Shown: positions 16,683 to 26,537, counted from the stretch's first letter. The stretch is 33,179 nt of DNA from Streptomyces sp. ISL-87 (GCF_018614095.1 NZ_JAGGOY010000105.1:1-33179), one strand, 5' to 3'. Program-made: numbers and translations. Notes: generated from the letters alone by a model not told the origin.

Positions 16683-16912
16683 GAACTCGTTTCTACGCGA
16701 ACCAGCACGAGCCGCTGAAGGTCCACTTCGAGATCATCGGAGGTGAGCGCCTCATCTCTCCGGGCGGCTGGATCGATGTCGAATTCGCCGAGTCCGAGCC
16801 GCCCATCTCGGTCCACCTCGTGGGCGGCGTCCTGATCCTGACCCAGGAGGGCGACGGTTTCATGAGGGTCTGGGACTCCACGGGCCGGGAGATCGATCCC
16901 GGCGGGGAGTAG
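16679..16912 (+). CDS. Small hypothetical protein
   Basis: 77 residues (MRTRFYANQHEPLKVHFEII…), mostly beta-strand-like with alternating hydrophobics (GWIDVEFAESEPPISVHLVG, GVLILTQEG), no Cys and no signal. The start ATG overlaps the preceding stop (ATGA), with only a weak ribosome site, so it was expressed by coupling to the now broken upstream gene. Function unknown. Confidence 0.55.
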   Translation: MRTRFYANQHEPLKVHFEIIGGERLISPGGWIDVEFAESEPPISVHLVGGVLILTQEGDGFMRVWDSTGREIDPGGE

Positions 16913-17022
16913 GGAGACGGACGGAAAACACCGAGGGCGGCACCCCGATTCGACAGGCGGAATCTCCTGCTTCCAGCCGGTGACAGAAGCAGTGACGGCC
17001 TACGGAGCGACCGTCGCATGAA

Positions 17023-17172
17023 TCGGAGCTCGAGATACTGCTGGAGAGTGTCACAGCCGCGATCGAGACCTGGCCCAGGATTCCCCGGCCGCCGCGGTGA
17101 AGGCGGCTCGGCGCCTGGAAGTCATCCGCAGGGCACCGCTCACTGGCCCGACCGCCGTCGGGCTGCCGGATG
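17023..17172 (+). pseudogene. Possible small DNA-binding protein fragment
   Basis: Two adjacent frames join, with one base restored near 17073, to read ESELEILLESVTAAIE then DLAQDSPAAAVKAARRLEVI. This resembles the N-terminal helices of small actinobacterial helix-turn-helix proteins, but no DNA-binding helix follows. Low confidence. The remainder of 16913-17349 shows no gene. Confidence 0.2.
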
Positions 17173-17349
17173 CGTGTCCGCGGTAAGCACGGGAGGTGGG
17201 TCTGCGCAGCGGATCCCGGTGTGCATGTCCGTCGGGGCCGGCTGGCGCGGTGTTCCGTTTCTGCGGTGAACCGAACGCCGCTGAACGGGTGATGGCCGGG
17301 GGCGCAGGCTGTCGCATCTCTGGTGGCGGGCGCTGGAACCGGCGGCGTG

Positions 17350-17810
17350 ATGATCACGGTGATGCGTACGGCGGCCGCGATGGCCCTGGCCGTACTCCCG
17401 TTATCCCTGCCCGCCACCGCCACCGCCCACGCCCTGGCGGCTGTGCCCGAGGTCCTCCCGATCGGTGTCGCGGTCTCCGCGCTCCAAGTCGCCGAGGAGT
17501 CCCGTGCCTGCTACACGCGTACCGCGTTCAAGCACTGGAACGCGGGCGGCAATCCGTCCGACGGTTGCAACACCCGGCAGGAGGTGCTGATCGCCGAGGC
17601 GGTCGTCTCCCCGGTCGTTGGACCGCGCTGCACCCTCACCGTCAACACCAGGGCGTCCTGCTACGACGAGACCATGGTGAACGGCGCGGGCGGCCTGGAC
17701 ATTGACCACATGGTTCCGCTTGCGGAGGCATGGGATTCGGGCGCCGTCGTTCGTGGACGGCGGCCCGCCGTGAGGCGTACGCGAACGACCAGGGCCAGGC
17801 CAGCTCATTC
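17350..17810 (+). pseudogene. Secreted HNH endonuclease, frameshifted and truncated
   Basis: The N-terminus is a signal peptide (MRTAAAMALAVLPLSLPATA…), followed by a mature part with YTRTAFKHWNAGGNPSDGCN, TRQEVLIAEAV, ASCYDETMVNGAGGLDIDHM and VPLAEAWDSGA, the DHxVPLAEAWxSGA motif of secreted DUF1524/HNH nucleases. Near 17740-17748 the frame changes by one base and goes on as SWTAARREAYANDQGQASS, then homology ends; the final HNH segment with NRSKxDxDPxxW is missing. Neither the complete metal site nor a proper C-terminus remains. The start ATG 17350 lacks a good ribosome site. Intact relatives are extracellular DNases. Confidence 0.65.
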
Positions 17811-17856
17811 CGGCACTCGCAGGGGTGCGCCGCCAGGGCACTCGTAGCGTGCCGTC

Positions 17857-18140
17857 ATGCCCGATGCCCTGCCCCCCGGAAACGGTCCACGCTCCTGGAC
17901 CGGTTGCGGAGCGGGCAGGACGTCCCCACCGCCGCACAGGCCGCACGTCTCGAGGTGTGGGAGGTGTTCACCGCGCCCGCACTGACACCGCCCTCGCACT
18001 GTTCCTGTCGGGCACCGACCCCGACGATCAGTCACCGGGCTGGCCCCGGGGTCCTGGCCGACTCGGTGCTGTTCCTGGACTGGCACGGTGACGGACGCGG
18101 CTACCAGCGCCACGACTACACAGGGACCCCGTCCGTCTGA
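17857..18140 (+). pseudogene. Small hypothetical gene with three homopolymer indels
   Basis: ATG 17857 begins MPDALPP. With a C restored in the C-run at 17872-17877 the frame runs RSTLLDRLRSGQDVPTAAQA, ARLEVWEVFTAPA. With one base restored near 17980 it reads DTALALFLSGTDPDDQSPGW. With one G removed from GGGG at 18048-18051 it reads VLADSVLFLDWHGDGRGYQR and HDYTGTPSV, stop. The repaired product is about 94 residues, soluble. The family is not recognised; it may pair with the HNH gene just upstream. As written it is not translatable. Confidence 0.4.
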
Positions 18141-18900
<760 letters not shown>

Positions 18901-18991
18901 GGCCCCGGTGCGCTGGGTTCTCTGGCCTTCAGTAAAAGTTATGGACAGGGGTCGGGGCTGTCCGCTGTCCGGCTGGACGTACGGCCGGGGC

Positions 18992-20758
18992 CTACAAGGG
19001 TTCGGCAGCCTGGAGGAGCCGCTGGGGCAGGTATGGGGATTCGACCCGGATATTCCAGCCCCGGCGGCGGGCGTGGCAGGCCAGGGCGAGGACGTTGAGG
19101 TTGATCGTGGCGTCGGGGTCTTCGGCGCGGTCGGCGACCCGGTAGTGGTCGCGATGGGCTTCGAGGGCGTCGGCCAGCGCCAGGTTGAAGCTTTCCTCAT
19201 CGCCCTCCACGAGCTGCGACAGCAGGACGGCCGGCGGAGGGAAGAAGCCCCAGTCCTTGGCCTTCTCCACCTCCCGCAGCGCCCGCTCCGCAGCCTGCTC
19301 GTGTTCCACCCCCCTCAGATAGGCGTGGAGGGCCTCCCGGTACGCGGTGAAAGCCGAGCCGTCCTTGACGGCAAACGCGGGGCCGGTGAGGACCAGGGGG
19401 GCGAGATCCTCTCGTACGCCGGTGATCAGGGCGAAGGCGGTGGCGTTCTCCCAGGCGCCCGGGCCCGCTTTCTCGCCCCGCGCGGCCGTGTAGCGGAGGG
19501 TCTGGCCGTCAATGGCCACCTCGGCCTCGGTGCCCGGCTCGGCAAGGGCGATACGGAACAGGGCCGCCCCCATCTGGGAAGCCAGGCGCAGGTTCTTGAG
19601 CTGGGCGTCCGTGACGTCGGCGGAGTTCCCGGCGCGCCACTTGAAGAGGAGCTCCTGGTAGCGCATGGCGGTCCCGAGCCGCCATACGGCGAGGGGTTTT
19701 CCGTTCTCCGGGGTGAAGGCCTCGCGGGTGTACTGGTCGAACTGGGCCTCGGTCTCCTCCTGCACGGTGCGGTCGTATACCGGCCGCTCGACCACCAGCG
19801 GTCCGGCGGCCAGCACGGCGACGGCGTCCGGACGCCGGTCGCGGCCGAAGCCCGCGACCCTGGGGCCGCTGCTCTCGAAACCGGTGATCAGGGCGTGCGG
19901 GAGGTATTCGGTGTGCAGGGCTGGCATCCAGCCCACGGTCCGGTACGCGAGCGCGGCCAGGCCGAGCGGCAGAAGCGGGAGGAGACTGCTCGGGGAGGCG
20001 CTGGGGCCGTACAGGGTGGCGTGCGGGAGCAGGAGGGCGGTCAGGCCCGCGTCGAACGCCTCCCGGTCCTCGGCGGCCAGGGCGCGCAGGGTCTTCAGCG
20101 CGACGCTGTCCGGCCGGTCGAGGAGGCTTTCGCCGGTCTCCTCCGCCCGGTTGCCGATGCGGCCCAGAGCGGCGTCGATGGCGACGAGCTTCGCCTGCGC
20201 GCTCGGGGGGTAGTCATCGTCATCGTTTCCGGTGTCGCCGATGACCTGGGCCATGAAGCCCGTGGCGAGCTCGCCGACGGGGGTTCCCTGTGCCTTCTCG
20301 GCGAACTTCTGGCGGGCGAAGTGGAAGGCCTCGCCGTGCCACTTGGCCTTGTCCGAGAGGATCGCGAGACAGAACGCGTCGATCCACTCGCCAGGGGTGA
20401 CGCTCTCCTCGGCATCGTCCTCGTCGCTACAGGGGTCGTAGCCCATCCCGAAGTTCACGTAGTCGAGGGTGATGTGGAAGTCGCAGTGCGGGAAGTACGC
20501 CGCGAACGCGACGGCGCCGGCCGCGGCCTCGGTGGCGTCCTTGAGGGCGGCCTTGGCCTCGGGGGTGTCGAGGTCGGGCGTCTCGACGGAGAGGGCACCC
20601 AGGTAGTCGAGGAACTCGTCCGCGATCGCCTGCCACTCGTACGTGGCCATCCGGCCGGCCTTCGACATGGACCGGACCTGCCCCCCGATCCGGTTCGCGA
20701 AGCCCTCGCGCGCCGCCGAAAGGACTGCCCCGCCTACCTGGTGACGCTCTATCCGCAC
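18992..20758 (-). CDS. Imm49-family immunity-like protein
   Basis: A complete 588-residue cytoplasmic protein that I recognise as the Streptomyces Imm49 family (IERHQV…FANRIGGQVRSMSKAGRMAT; EFLDYLGALSVETPDLDTPE; YVNFGMGYDP; WIDAFCLAILSDKAKWHGEA). The family is largely alpha-helical and named from immunity proteins of polymorphic toxin systems. In Streptomyces it often stands alone, and direct evidence of toxin neutralisation is lacking to my knowledge. GTG 20758 is fixed by AAGGAG seven bases upstream. An uninterrupted 1.77-kb frame shows it is under selection despite decayed neighbours. No toxin gene, WXG100 or secretion gene is visible in the window. Confidence 0.75.
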   Translation of the reverse strand: MRIERHQVGGAVLSAAREGFANRIGGQVRSMSKAGRMATYEWQAIADEFLDYLGALSVETPDLDTPEAKAALKDATEAAAGAVAFAAYFPHCDFHITLDYVNFGMGYDPCSDEDDAEESVTPGEWIDAFCLAILSDKAKWHGEAFHFARQKFAEKAQGTPVGELATGFMAQVIGDTGNDDDDYPPSAQAKLVAIDAALGRIGNRAEETGESLLDRPDSVALKTLRALAAEDREAFDAGLTALLLPHATLYGPSASPSSLLPLLPLGLAALAYRTVGWMPALHTEYLPHALITGFESSGPRVAGFGRDRRPDAVAVLAAGPLVVERPVYDRTVQEETEAQFDQYTREAFTPENGKPLAVWRLGTAMRYQELLFKWRAGNSADVTDAQLKNLRLASQMGAALFRIALAEPGTEAEVAIDGQTLRYTAARGEKAGPGAWENATAFALITGVREDLAPLVLTGPAFAVKDGSAFTAYREALHAYLRGVEHEQAAERALREVEKAKDWGFFPPPAVLLSQLVEGDEESFNLALADALEAHRDHYRVADRAEDPDATINLNVLALACHARRRGWNIRVESPYLPQRLLQAAEPL

Positions 20759-21070
20759 TGCACTGCTCCTTGATGCCGGTTCGTGCGGACAGCCTAGGCG
20801 CGGCGTCTGACGGGCGTGCGGACGGGTGCTGCTGGAGAGGGGATGCCCCCGAAGGAACTGGCCCGCGGCGCGCTCGGCGCCGGCCAGGTCGATGCCGCCG
20901 GTTTCGTGGACGACGCGCAGCGGGGCGGTGGTGGGTATCGGCGGCTGGGGCCCAGGGATGCCGGCGGGGCGAGGGCAGGTCAGCCGTGTACGACGCCGGG
21001 ACCGTGGCCGGTGCGGCGATGTCCACGATGTACTTGCGGGGTAGGGGATCGGGGGCGGTCGTGGTGGTTC
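20759..21070. other. Spacer with possible gene remnant
   Basis: No intact gene. On the minus strand about 20830-20930 reads PLRVVHETGGIDLAGAERAA then GQFLRGH with coding-like codon bias; GIDLAxAExAxxxFLxALG is seen at the start of some GTP cyclohydrolase I proteins, so a FolE 5' remnant is possible but weak. It would also carry the promoter of the Imm49 gene; I see no clear -35/-10. Confidence 0.3.
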
Positions 21071-21550
21071 TCAAGGGCGCGGCGCCGTTGCGGGCGGTGA
21101 GGGGGCAGGCTGGAGGCGTACGCAGCAGTGGCCGGGGCCGGGCTCCAGGCATGCCTGGAGGCCGCCTTCGTCGAGTCCTTCCAGTACGCCGGTGAGCAGG
21201 TGGAGGTTCATGCCGCACACGGTCTGGGTGTGTTCGCGGGCGAGCGCGTGGAAGGGGCAGTTGCCCAGAACGATGGCGTGATCGTCGTAGCGGGGTTCGA
21301 AACCGTTGCCTTCGAGCAGGGCGAACAGATCCGTCTGGTCCGGTCCGGCGAGCTGTGTGCCGAGCTCGTGGGCCTTTCGGTGCAGGGCGGTCCGGACTGG
21401 TTCGCCGGTGGCTTCGGATTCTTCCAGCGCCTGGGCGAGGAGCCGTCCGGCCAGTTCGTAGTGCCGCTCCGGCAGGCTGACGGTGACCTGCTTGGTGGAA
21501 CGCTTGTAGAGCTTGGCGGGCCGGCCCGCTCCCGGGCCGGTGCGTCCGCT
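21071..21550 (-). pseudogene. SufR-like winged-helix regulator, N-terminus deleted
   Basis: The C-terminal part of an ArsR/SufR-like regulator: GPGAGRPAKLYKRS (wing and linker), SLPERHYELAGRLLAQALEE, then the Cys-containing sensor region VLGNCPFHALAREHTQTVCG, MNLHLLTGVLEG and CLEPGPGHCCVRL. The Cys pattern C…C…C…C resembles the metal or iron-sulfur site of SufR-type proteins. The helix-turn-helix (about 80 residues) is missing; homology stops near 21550 exactly where an oppositely oriented DoxX gene fragment begins. It therefore cannot bind DNA and has no promoter. Confidence 0.65.
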
Positions 21551-21875
21551 GCGCCGTCGGCTGGACAAGTTCGCCAACCTGCTCGTCGACTGGCCCACCT
21601 ACCTCGCGCCCTGGATCAACGACATCGTCCCGGGCAGCGCACAGGCAGCCATGTACGCCGTCGGAGTGATCGAGATCGTCGCGGGCCTTGCCGTCGCCAT
21701 CGCCCCGCGCTTTGGGGGCTGGCTGGTCGCCGGATGGCTCGCCGGCATCATCGTCAACCTGCTGACCATCCCCGGGCACTACGACGTCGCGCTGCGCGAC
21801 TTCGGACTCCTGCTCGGTGCAGTCGCCCTCGCCCGGCTCGCCCAGCACTACCACGGCAAGCGGCAGCCCCACTGA
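21550..21875 (+). pseudogene. DoxX-family membrane protein, C-terminal half
   Basis: The frame reads RRLDKFANLLVDWPTYLAPW then INDIVPGSAQAAMYAVGVIE IVAGLAVAIAPRFGGWLVAG and ALRDFGLLLGAVALARLA. This is the last two to three membrane segments of a DoxX-like integral membrane protein (full length about 180-200; about 105 here). The first half is missing and the frame upstream is antisense regulator sequence. An in-frame ATG at 21513 exists but lies within that foreign stretch, so a functional product is unlikely. Confidence 0.65.
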
Positions 21876-21905
21876 CAGCCCGTGAGGGACACAGACGGCG
21901 ACGAG

Positions 21906-21933
21906 GCGGGTGAGCGTCAGGGGGCTCACCCGC
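21906..21933. terminator. Hairpin after DoxX relic
   Basis: GCGGGTGAGC (21906-21915) and GCTCACCCGC (21924-21933) form a perfect 10-bp stem with an 8-base loop, 30 bases after the DoxX stop. There is no U-run. Likely the original DoxX terminator. 21934-22105 holds no recognisable gene. Confidence 0.6.
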
Positions 21934-22105
21934 ACGCGAGGCCGTGGCGGCCTCGACAGCCCGGGGCGCAGTGCGCATCTGCCCGGCATCGAGTCGCCGG
22001 CGTGGTCGCCGGCCTCCTGGCGTGTGAAGGAGGTCTGTGCCCCGCCCGTAGACGATCCGGGCGGCGCGCAGAGGGCATCGCCCGAAGCGACGCGAGGGAG
22101 AAGAC

Positions 22106-22726
22106 CGTGAGTGGGACCGCTACGACCAGGTGCTCGACGCCTTCCTGGACGGCATGGGCAGGGCGCATGCGGCGGGACGTGACCTGGTCTCCATCGCCTC
22201 GGTGGCCTCCTTCTTCGTCAGCCGGGTGGACACAGAGGTCGACAGCCGACTGGACGCGATCGGCACCCTCGGGGGCACGGACCTGAGGGGGCGGGCCGCG
22301 ATCGCCAACGCCCGCCTGGCCTACCGGCACTTCGAGCAGGCGTGCGCATCAGAGCGATGGAGGGCCCTGGCGGCGGCCGGGATGCGCCCCCAACGCCCGC
22401 TGTGGGCCTCCACCGGGGTGAAGGACCCCGCCTACGACGACACCCGCTACGTCGACGAACTGGTGGCGCCAGGGGTGGTCAACACGATGCCGGAGCAGAC
22501 CCTGCGCGCGGTCGCGGACCACGGCCGCATCCAGGGCGACGCCATCCATGGCAGGGATGCGGCAGCCCAGCAGGTACTCGATGACCTGGAGGCTGTCGGG
22601 GTGTCCTATGACGACGTGGTGCGTGTGCTGGAGGAGGAGGGCATAGCCAAGTTCACGGCCTCTGGCAACGAGCTGTTCGAGCAGCTGGATGCCGCACTGC
22701 ACCGCAAGCGTCCCGCCGCAGCCTGA
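22106..22726 (+). pseudogene. tal: Transaldolase, C-terminal portion
   Basis: Transaldolase moves a dihydroxyacetone unit between sugar phosphates in the non-oxidative pentose phosphate pathway. The frame covers the last 200 or so of about 370 residues: YDQVLDAFLDGMGRAHAAGR, SIASVASFFVSRVDTEVDSR, GRAAIANARLAYRHFEQACA, RPLWASTGVKDPAYDDTRYV, VNTMPEQTLRAVADHGRI and DLEAVGVSYDDVV. The WASTGVK and SFFVSRVD elements are present, but the N-terminal half, with the Schiff-base region and start, is missing; homology begins at about 22106. Continuous frame, so truncation is the only defect. It heads a plus-strand series of carbon-metabolism genes. Confidence 0.85.
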
Positions 22727-22931
22727 TGCAGCTGGTCGCGGGCCGGACGGTCCCGTGTGGAGCAGCCGCCTGCGATCACCGGACGGCAGACACACCCGGG
22801 AAAACCTCAACCGCCCGCAGCGCAGTGTCATCGAGGACGATGGGCTGGCCACATGCACGCCGGTCGGGACCAGCTCGCCGGGCGGACCGCCATCGGTCTG
22901 CGGGCAGAACTGACGCAGCAGAGGAGAGGAC

Positions 22932-24185
22932 ATGGCCGCGAACACAGGATTCGTGATCGTCGGAGCCGGCCTGGCTGGTGCGAAGGCAGCACAGACACTC
23001 CGGGAAGAGGGATTCGACGGGCCCCTCGTGCTGCTCGGAGAGGAGAGCGAGCGTCCCTACGAACGGCCGCCGCTGTCCAAGGGCTATCTGTTGGGCAAGG
23101 AGGAGCGTGAGACGGTCTATGTCCACCCTTCCCAGTGGTACGCCGAGCACGACGTAGACCTGCGCCTGGGCGCCACAGCGACCGCGATCGACCCGGCCGG
23201 ACATGATGTAGCGCTCGCTGACGGCAGCCGCATCGGCTACGCGAAGCTGCTCTTGACCACCGGCTCCTCACCGCGCCGCCTGCCGGTGCCCGGAGCCGAC
23301 CTCGACGGGGTCCACTACCTGCGCCGGCTCCCGGACAGCGACCGCATCAAGGAAGCCTTCGAGTCCGCATCCCGCATCACGGTGATCGGCGCCGGCTGGA
23401 TCGGTCTGGAGACCGCGGCCGCCGCCCGCGCGGCCGGTGTGGAGGTCACGGTCCTGGAGACGGCGGAACTGCCCTTGCTGCGCGTACTGGGCCGCGAGGT
23501 GGCACAGATCTTCGCCGACCTGCACACCGATCACGGAGTCGAGCTGCGCTTCGGCGTCCAGGTCGCCGAGATCACCGGCGAAGACGGCCGGGCGAATGGC
23601 GTGCTGCTGGCCGACGGCAGCCGCGTCGACGCCGACGCGGTCATCGTCGGGGTCGGCATCACCCCCAACACCCAGCTCGCCGCGGCCGCCGGACTCGACG
23701 TCGGCAACGGCATCCGCGTCGACGCCCGCCTGCGCACCTCGCACCCGGACATCTACGCCGCCGGGGACGTCGCAGACGCCTTCCACCCGCTGCTCGGCAA
23801 ACACATCCGCGTCGAGCACTGGGCCAACGCCCTCAACCAGCCCCAGGTCGCGGCCAAGGCGATGCTGGCTCAGGACGTGGCGTACGACCGCGTCCCGTAC
23901 TTCTTCACCGACCAGTACGACCTCGGCATGGAGTACACCGGCTACGTGGAACCCGGCGGTTACGACCGGGTCGTCTTCCGCGGCCGGACCGACACCCGCG
24001 AGTTCATCGCCTTCTGGCTCGCCGAAGGCCGGGTAATGGCCGCCATGAACGTCAACGTCTGGGACGTCACCGACCCGCTCCGCGCCCTCGTCACCTCCCG
24101 GAAACCGGTCGATCCGACGCGGCTCGCCGACCCCGGCGTACCCCTGAGCGACCTTCTCGACCGACCCGACCCGACTGGACGATAG
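22932..24185 (+). CDS. FAD-dependent NAD(P)H:ferredoxin-reductase-type oxidoreductase
   Basis: A complete 417-residue flavoprotein of the rubredoxin/ferredoxin reductase family that passes electrons from NAD(P)H through FAD to a small iron-sulfur partner. It has an FAD-binding GAGLAGAKAA (residues 10-19), ERPYERPPLSKGYL, an NAD-binding GAGWIGLETAAAA (about 152) and the C-terminal FAD contact YAAGDVADAF (about 276). A reductase C-terminal dimer domain (VEHWANALNQPQVAAKAML … FFTDQYDLGMEYTGY) follows. GAGGAGAGGAC gives a strong ribosome site before ATG 22932. No ferredoxin or P450 partner lies adjacent. The GH15 gene follows after 21 bases. Confidence 0.9.
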   Translation: MAANTGFVIVGAGLAGAKAAQTLREEGFDGPLVLLGEESERPYERPPLSKGYLLGKEERETVYVHPSQWYAEHDVDLRLGATATAIDPAGHDVALADGSRIGYAKLLLTTGSSPRRLPVPGADLDGVHYLRRLPDSDRIKEAFESASRITVIGAGWIGLETAAAARAAGVEVTVLETAELPLLRVLGREVAQIFADLHTDHGVELRFGVQVAEITGEDGRANGVLLADGSRVDADAVIVGVGITPNTQLAAAAGLDVGNGIRVDARLRTSHPDIYAAGDVADAFHPLLGKHIRVEHWANALNQPQVAAKAMLAQDVAYDRVPYFFTDQYDLGMEYTGYVEPGGYDRVVFRGRTDTREFIAFWLAEGRVMAAMNVNVWDVTDPLRALVTSRKPVDPTRLADPGVPLSDLLDRPDPTGR

Positions 24186-24206
24186 CCCGGAGAAGGTGGT
24201 CTTAAG

Positions 24207-26058
24207 GTGACAGCCCCGCCTCCCGCATCCGGCCGCACCCCGACCGACCCGTACACCGCACAGCCGGTACGGACGGACGGGTACGCGCAGTTGCGGGACT
24301 ACGCCGTGATCGGGGACGGGCGCTCCGCCGCGCTCGTCGCCCGCGACGGCTCGGTGGACTGGCTGGCCTGGCCCGACCTGGACTCGCCCACCTTGTTCGC
24401 CGCCGTCCTTGACCAGGCCCGCGGCGGCAGGTTCCTCCTCCAGCCCGACGTGCCCTACACCGCAGCCCGCCGCTACCTCCCCGGCACCAACGTGCTGGAG
24501 ACGACGTTCACCACCGCGCACGGCACGGTCCGGCTGACCGACGCGCTGGCCCTCCCCGACAACCTCTCCCTGGCGCCCGGTCGGGAACTGGTCCGGCGGA
24601 TCGAGGGCCTCGCCGGCAGCGTCCCCATGCGCTGGAGCGTCCAGCCGCGCTTCGAGTACGGCACTCGCGCACCGAGCATGACCCGGCGCGCCGGGATCCC
24701 GGTGGCGGTCTCGGGGCCCGATGCTGTCGCCATCTGCGCCTGGAACGCGGGAAAAGCCGCAGTGCACTGACGACGCCGTCACCGCCCGATTCGAGGCGGA
24801 TGCCGGTACCCGGGCACTGATCGCCCTGGCATACGCACACCAAGAACCGCTGGTCCTGCCCACTCGCGCCGAGTGCGAGGACCGCCTGGACAAGACGAGC
24901 GCCACCTGGCGCCGGTGGGCCGACAATCGCACCTACACCGGACCATGGCGCGAGGCGGTGCTGCGCAGCGCCCTCGCCCTCAAGCTCCTGGTCTTCGCGC
25001 CCTCCGGCGCGGTCGCCGCCGCCGCGACCACCTCGCTGCCCGAGGAGCTCGGTGGGAAACGCAACTGGGACTACCGCTTCAGCTGGATCCGTGACTCCGC
25101 GTTCACCCTGGATGCGTTCCTCAAGCTGGGCTGTGCGCCGGAGGCCACCAGCTACTTCTGGTGGCTGATACACGCCTCCCAGCTCACCCATCCCCGCCTG
25201 GACGTCCTGTACCGCCTCGACGGCGGCACCCGCACACCCGAGCGGACCCTACCCCTGTCGGGCTACCGAGGCTCGGCGCCCGTGCGCGTCGGCAACGCAG
25301 CCGCCGAGCAGCTCCAACTCGACACCTACGGCGAACTGCTGCAGACAGCCTGGCTGTACACCACCGCAGGCCGAAGGCTCGACGCCGACATCGCCCGCAG
25401 ACTGGCGGAGACCGCAGACTTCATCTGCACCGCCTGGCAGCAGCCCGACGCAGGCATCTGGGAGGTACGCAGCGGTCCCGAGCACTTCACCCAGTCCAAG
25501 ATGATGTGCTGGATCGCCCTCGACCGCGCCCTCGACCTGGCGAAGCGGCAGCTGATCCCCGACCGGCACTCTGCCCGCTGGCGGCGAGAGCGACAGGCCA
25601 TCGCCGAGTTCGTCGACGACCCCTGCTTCAACCCGCGTCTGAACAGTTACGTGCGCTCCGCCGACGGCAACGCCCTGGACGCCGGTCTCCTGCTCGGTCT
25701 GCTCCACCGCTATCGCCCGCCCGACGACCCGCGCATGCGCGGCACCGTGGCCGCCATCCAGCGCACCCTCCAAGACGGCCCCTACGTCAACCGCTACCTG
25801 CGCCCCGATGGCCTCCCCGGCAGCGAGGGCGCCTTCCTCGCCTGCTCGTTCTGGCTCTCCGAAGCGCTGGCCCTGGTCGGTCGCGTCAATGAAGCCGCCC
25901 ACCTCATGGACCAGCTCATGGCCCTCGCCAACGATGTCGGCCTGTTCAGCGAAGAGGTCGACCCCACTACGGGCATCTTCCTCGGCAACCTGCCCCAGGG
26001 CCTGTCCCATCTGGCTCTGATCAGCGCCGCCTGCACGATCGGGGAGGCCACACGATGA
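24207..26058 (+). pseudogene. GH15 glycoside hydrolase (glucoamylase/trehalase type), one frameshift
   Basis: Inverting retaining-unit hydrolases of GH15 release glucose from alpha-glucans or trehalose. Part one (24207-24770) has the N-terminal beta-sandwich (YAVIGDGRSAALVARDGSVD WLAWPDLDSPT). Part two (to 26058) has the (alpha/alpha)6 barrel with KRNWDYRFSWIRDSAFTLDA, LYRLDGG, WEVRSGPEHFTQSKMMCWIA and EEVDPTTGIFLGNLPQGLSH. The two meet at GGGAAAAG (24749-24756): removing one A gives GGA AAG CCG and one frame of about 617 residues, the normal size. The needed shift is +1, so a -1 slip cannot explain it. Start GTG 24207 with GGAGAAGG upstream. A sequencing error is quite possible, because all else is intact. 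Its stop overlaps the next start (ATGA). Confidence 0.85.
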
Positions 26059-26537
26059 GCATCTGGGCCGTACTGGCGGGCGGGTTCGTCGGCACCCTCG
26101 TCCTGACCACCGGCCTGCGCGCAGCCAACGCCGCCAACCTCACCCGCATCGACCTGCCGTTCCTGCTCGGCACCGCCTTCACCAGCAACCGGACCCGCGC
26201 CAAGGCCCTCGGCTACGGCGTGCACTTCGTCAACGGCCAGGTCTTCGCCCTGCTCTACTACGCCGTCTTCGCCGCCATCGGCTACAGCAGCTGGTGGCTG
26301 GGCACCGTCTTCGGCCTCGTTCACGGCCTGTTCGCCGCCACCGCGCTGGTCAACATCCTGCTGCCCCTCGTGCACCCGCGCATGGGCACACCCCACACCA
26401 GCGCCCCCGATGTCGCGCTGCTGGAACCACCCGGCTTCCTCATGCTCAACTACGGCCGCGGCACACCCACCGTCACGCTCGCCGCACACCTCGCCTACGG
26501 CACCATCGTCGGAGGGTTTCTCGCATGGCCCGAGTGA
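26055..26537 (+). CDS. Four-helix integral membrane protein
   Basis: 160 residues with hydrophobic segments near 3-22 (AVLAGGFVGTLVLTTGLR), 58-80 (GQVFALLYYAVFAAIGYSSW), 83-106 (GTVFGLVHGLFAATALVNIL) and 138-158 (AAHLAYGTIVGGFLAW). A short hydrophilic loop (HPRMGTPHTSAPDVALLEPP) lies before the last. Such proteins are common next to GH15 and pentose-phosphate genes in Streptomyces; the function is not known. Its ATG overlaps the GH15 stop by four bases, so it is translated with that gene. Complete. Confidence 0.75.
   Translation: MSIWAVLAGGFVGTLVLTTGLRAANAANLTRIDLPFLLGTAFTSNRTRAKALGYGVHFVNGQVFALLYYAVFAAIGYSSWWLGTVFGLVHGLFAATALVNILLPLVHPRMGTPHTSAPDVALLEPPGFLMLNYGRGTPTVTLAAHLAYGTIVGGFLAWPE

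Noticed and set aside
24745..24758. Programmed -1 frameshift in GH15 at GGGAAAA
   Set aside because: The heptamer is present in phase, but the downstream domain needs a +1 shift, so -1 slippage would give the wrong frame.
23268..24932. 550-codon minus-strand frame opposite oxidoreductase and GH15 genes
   Set aside because: Antisense shadow with no start context and no recognisable domain.
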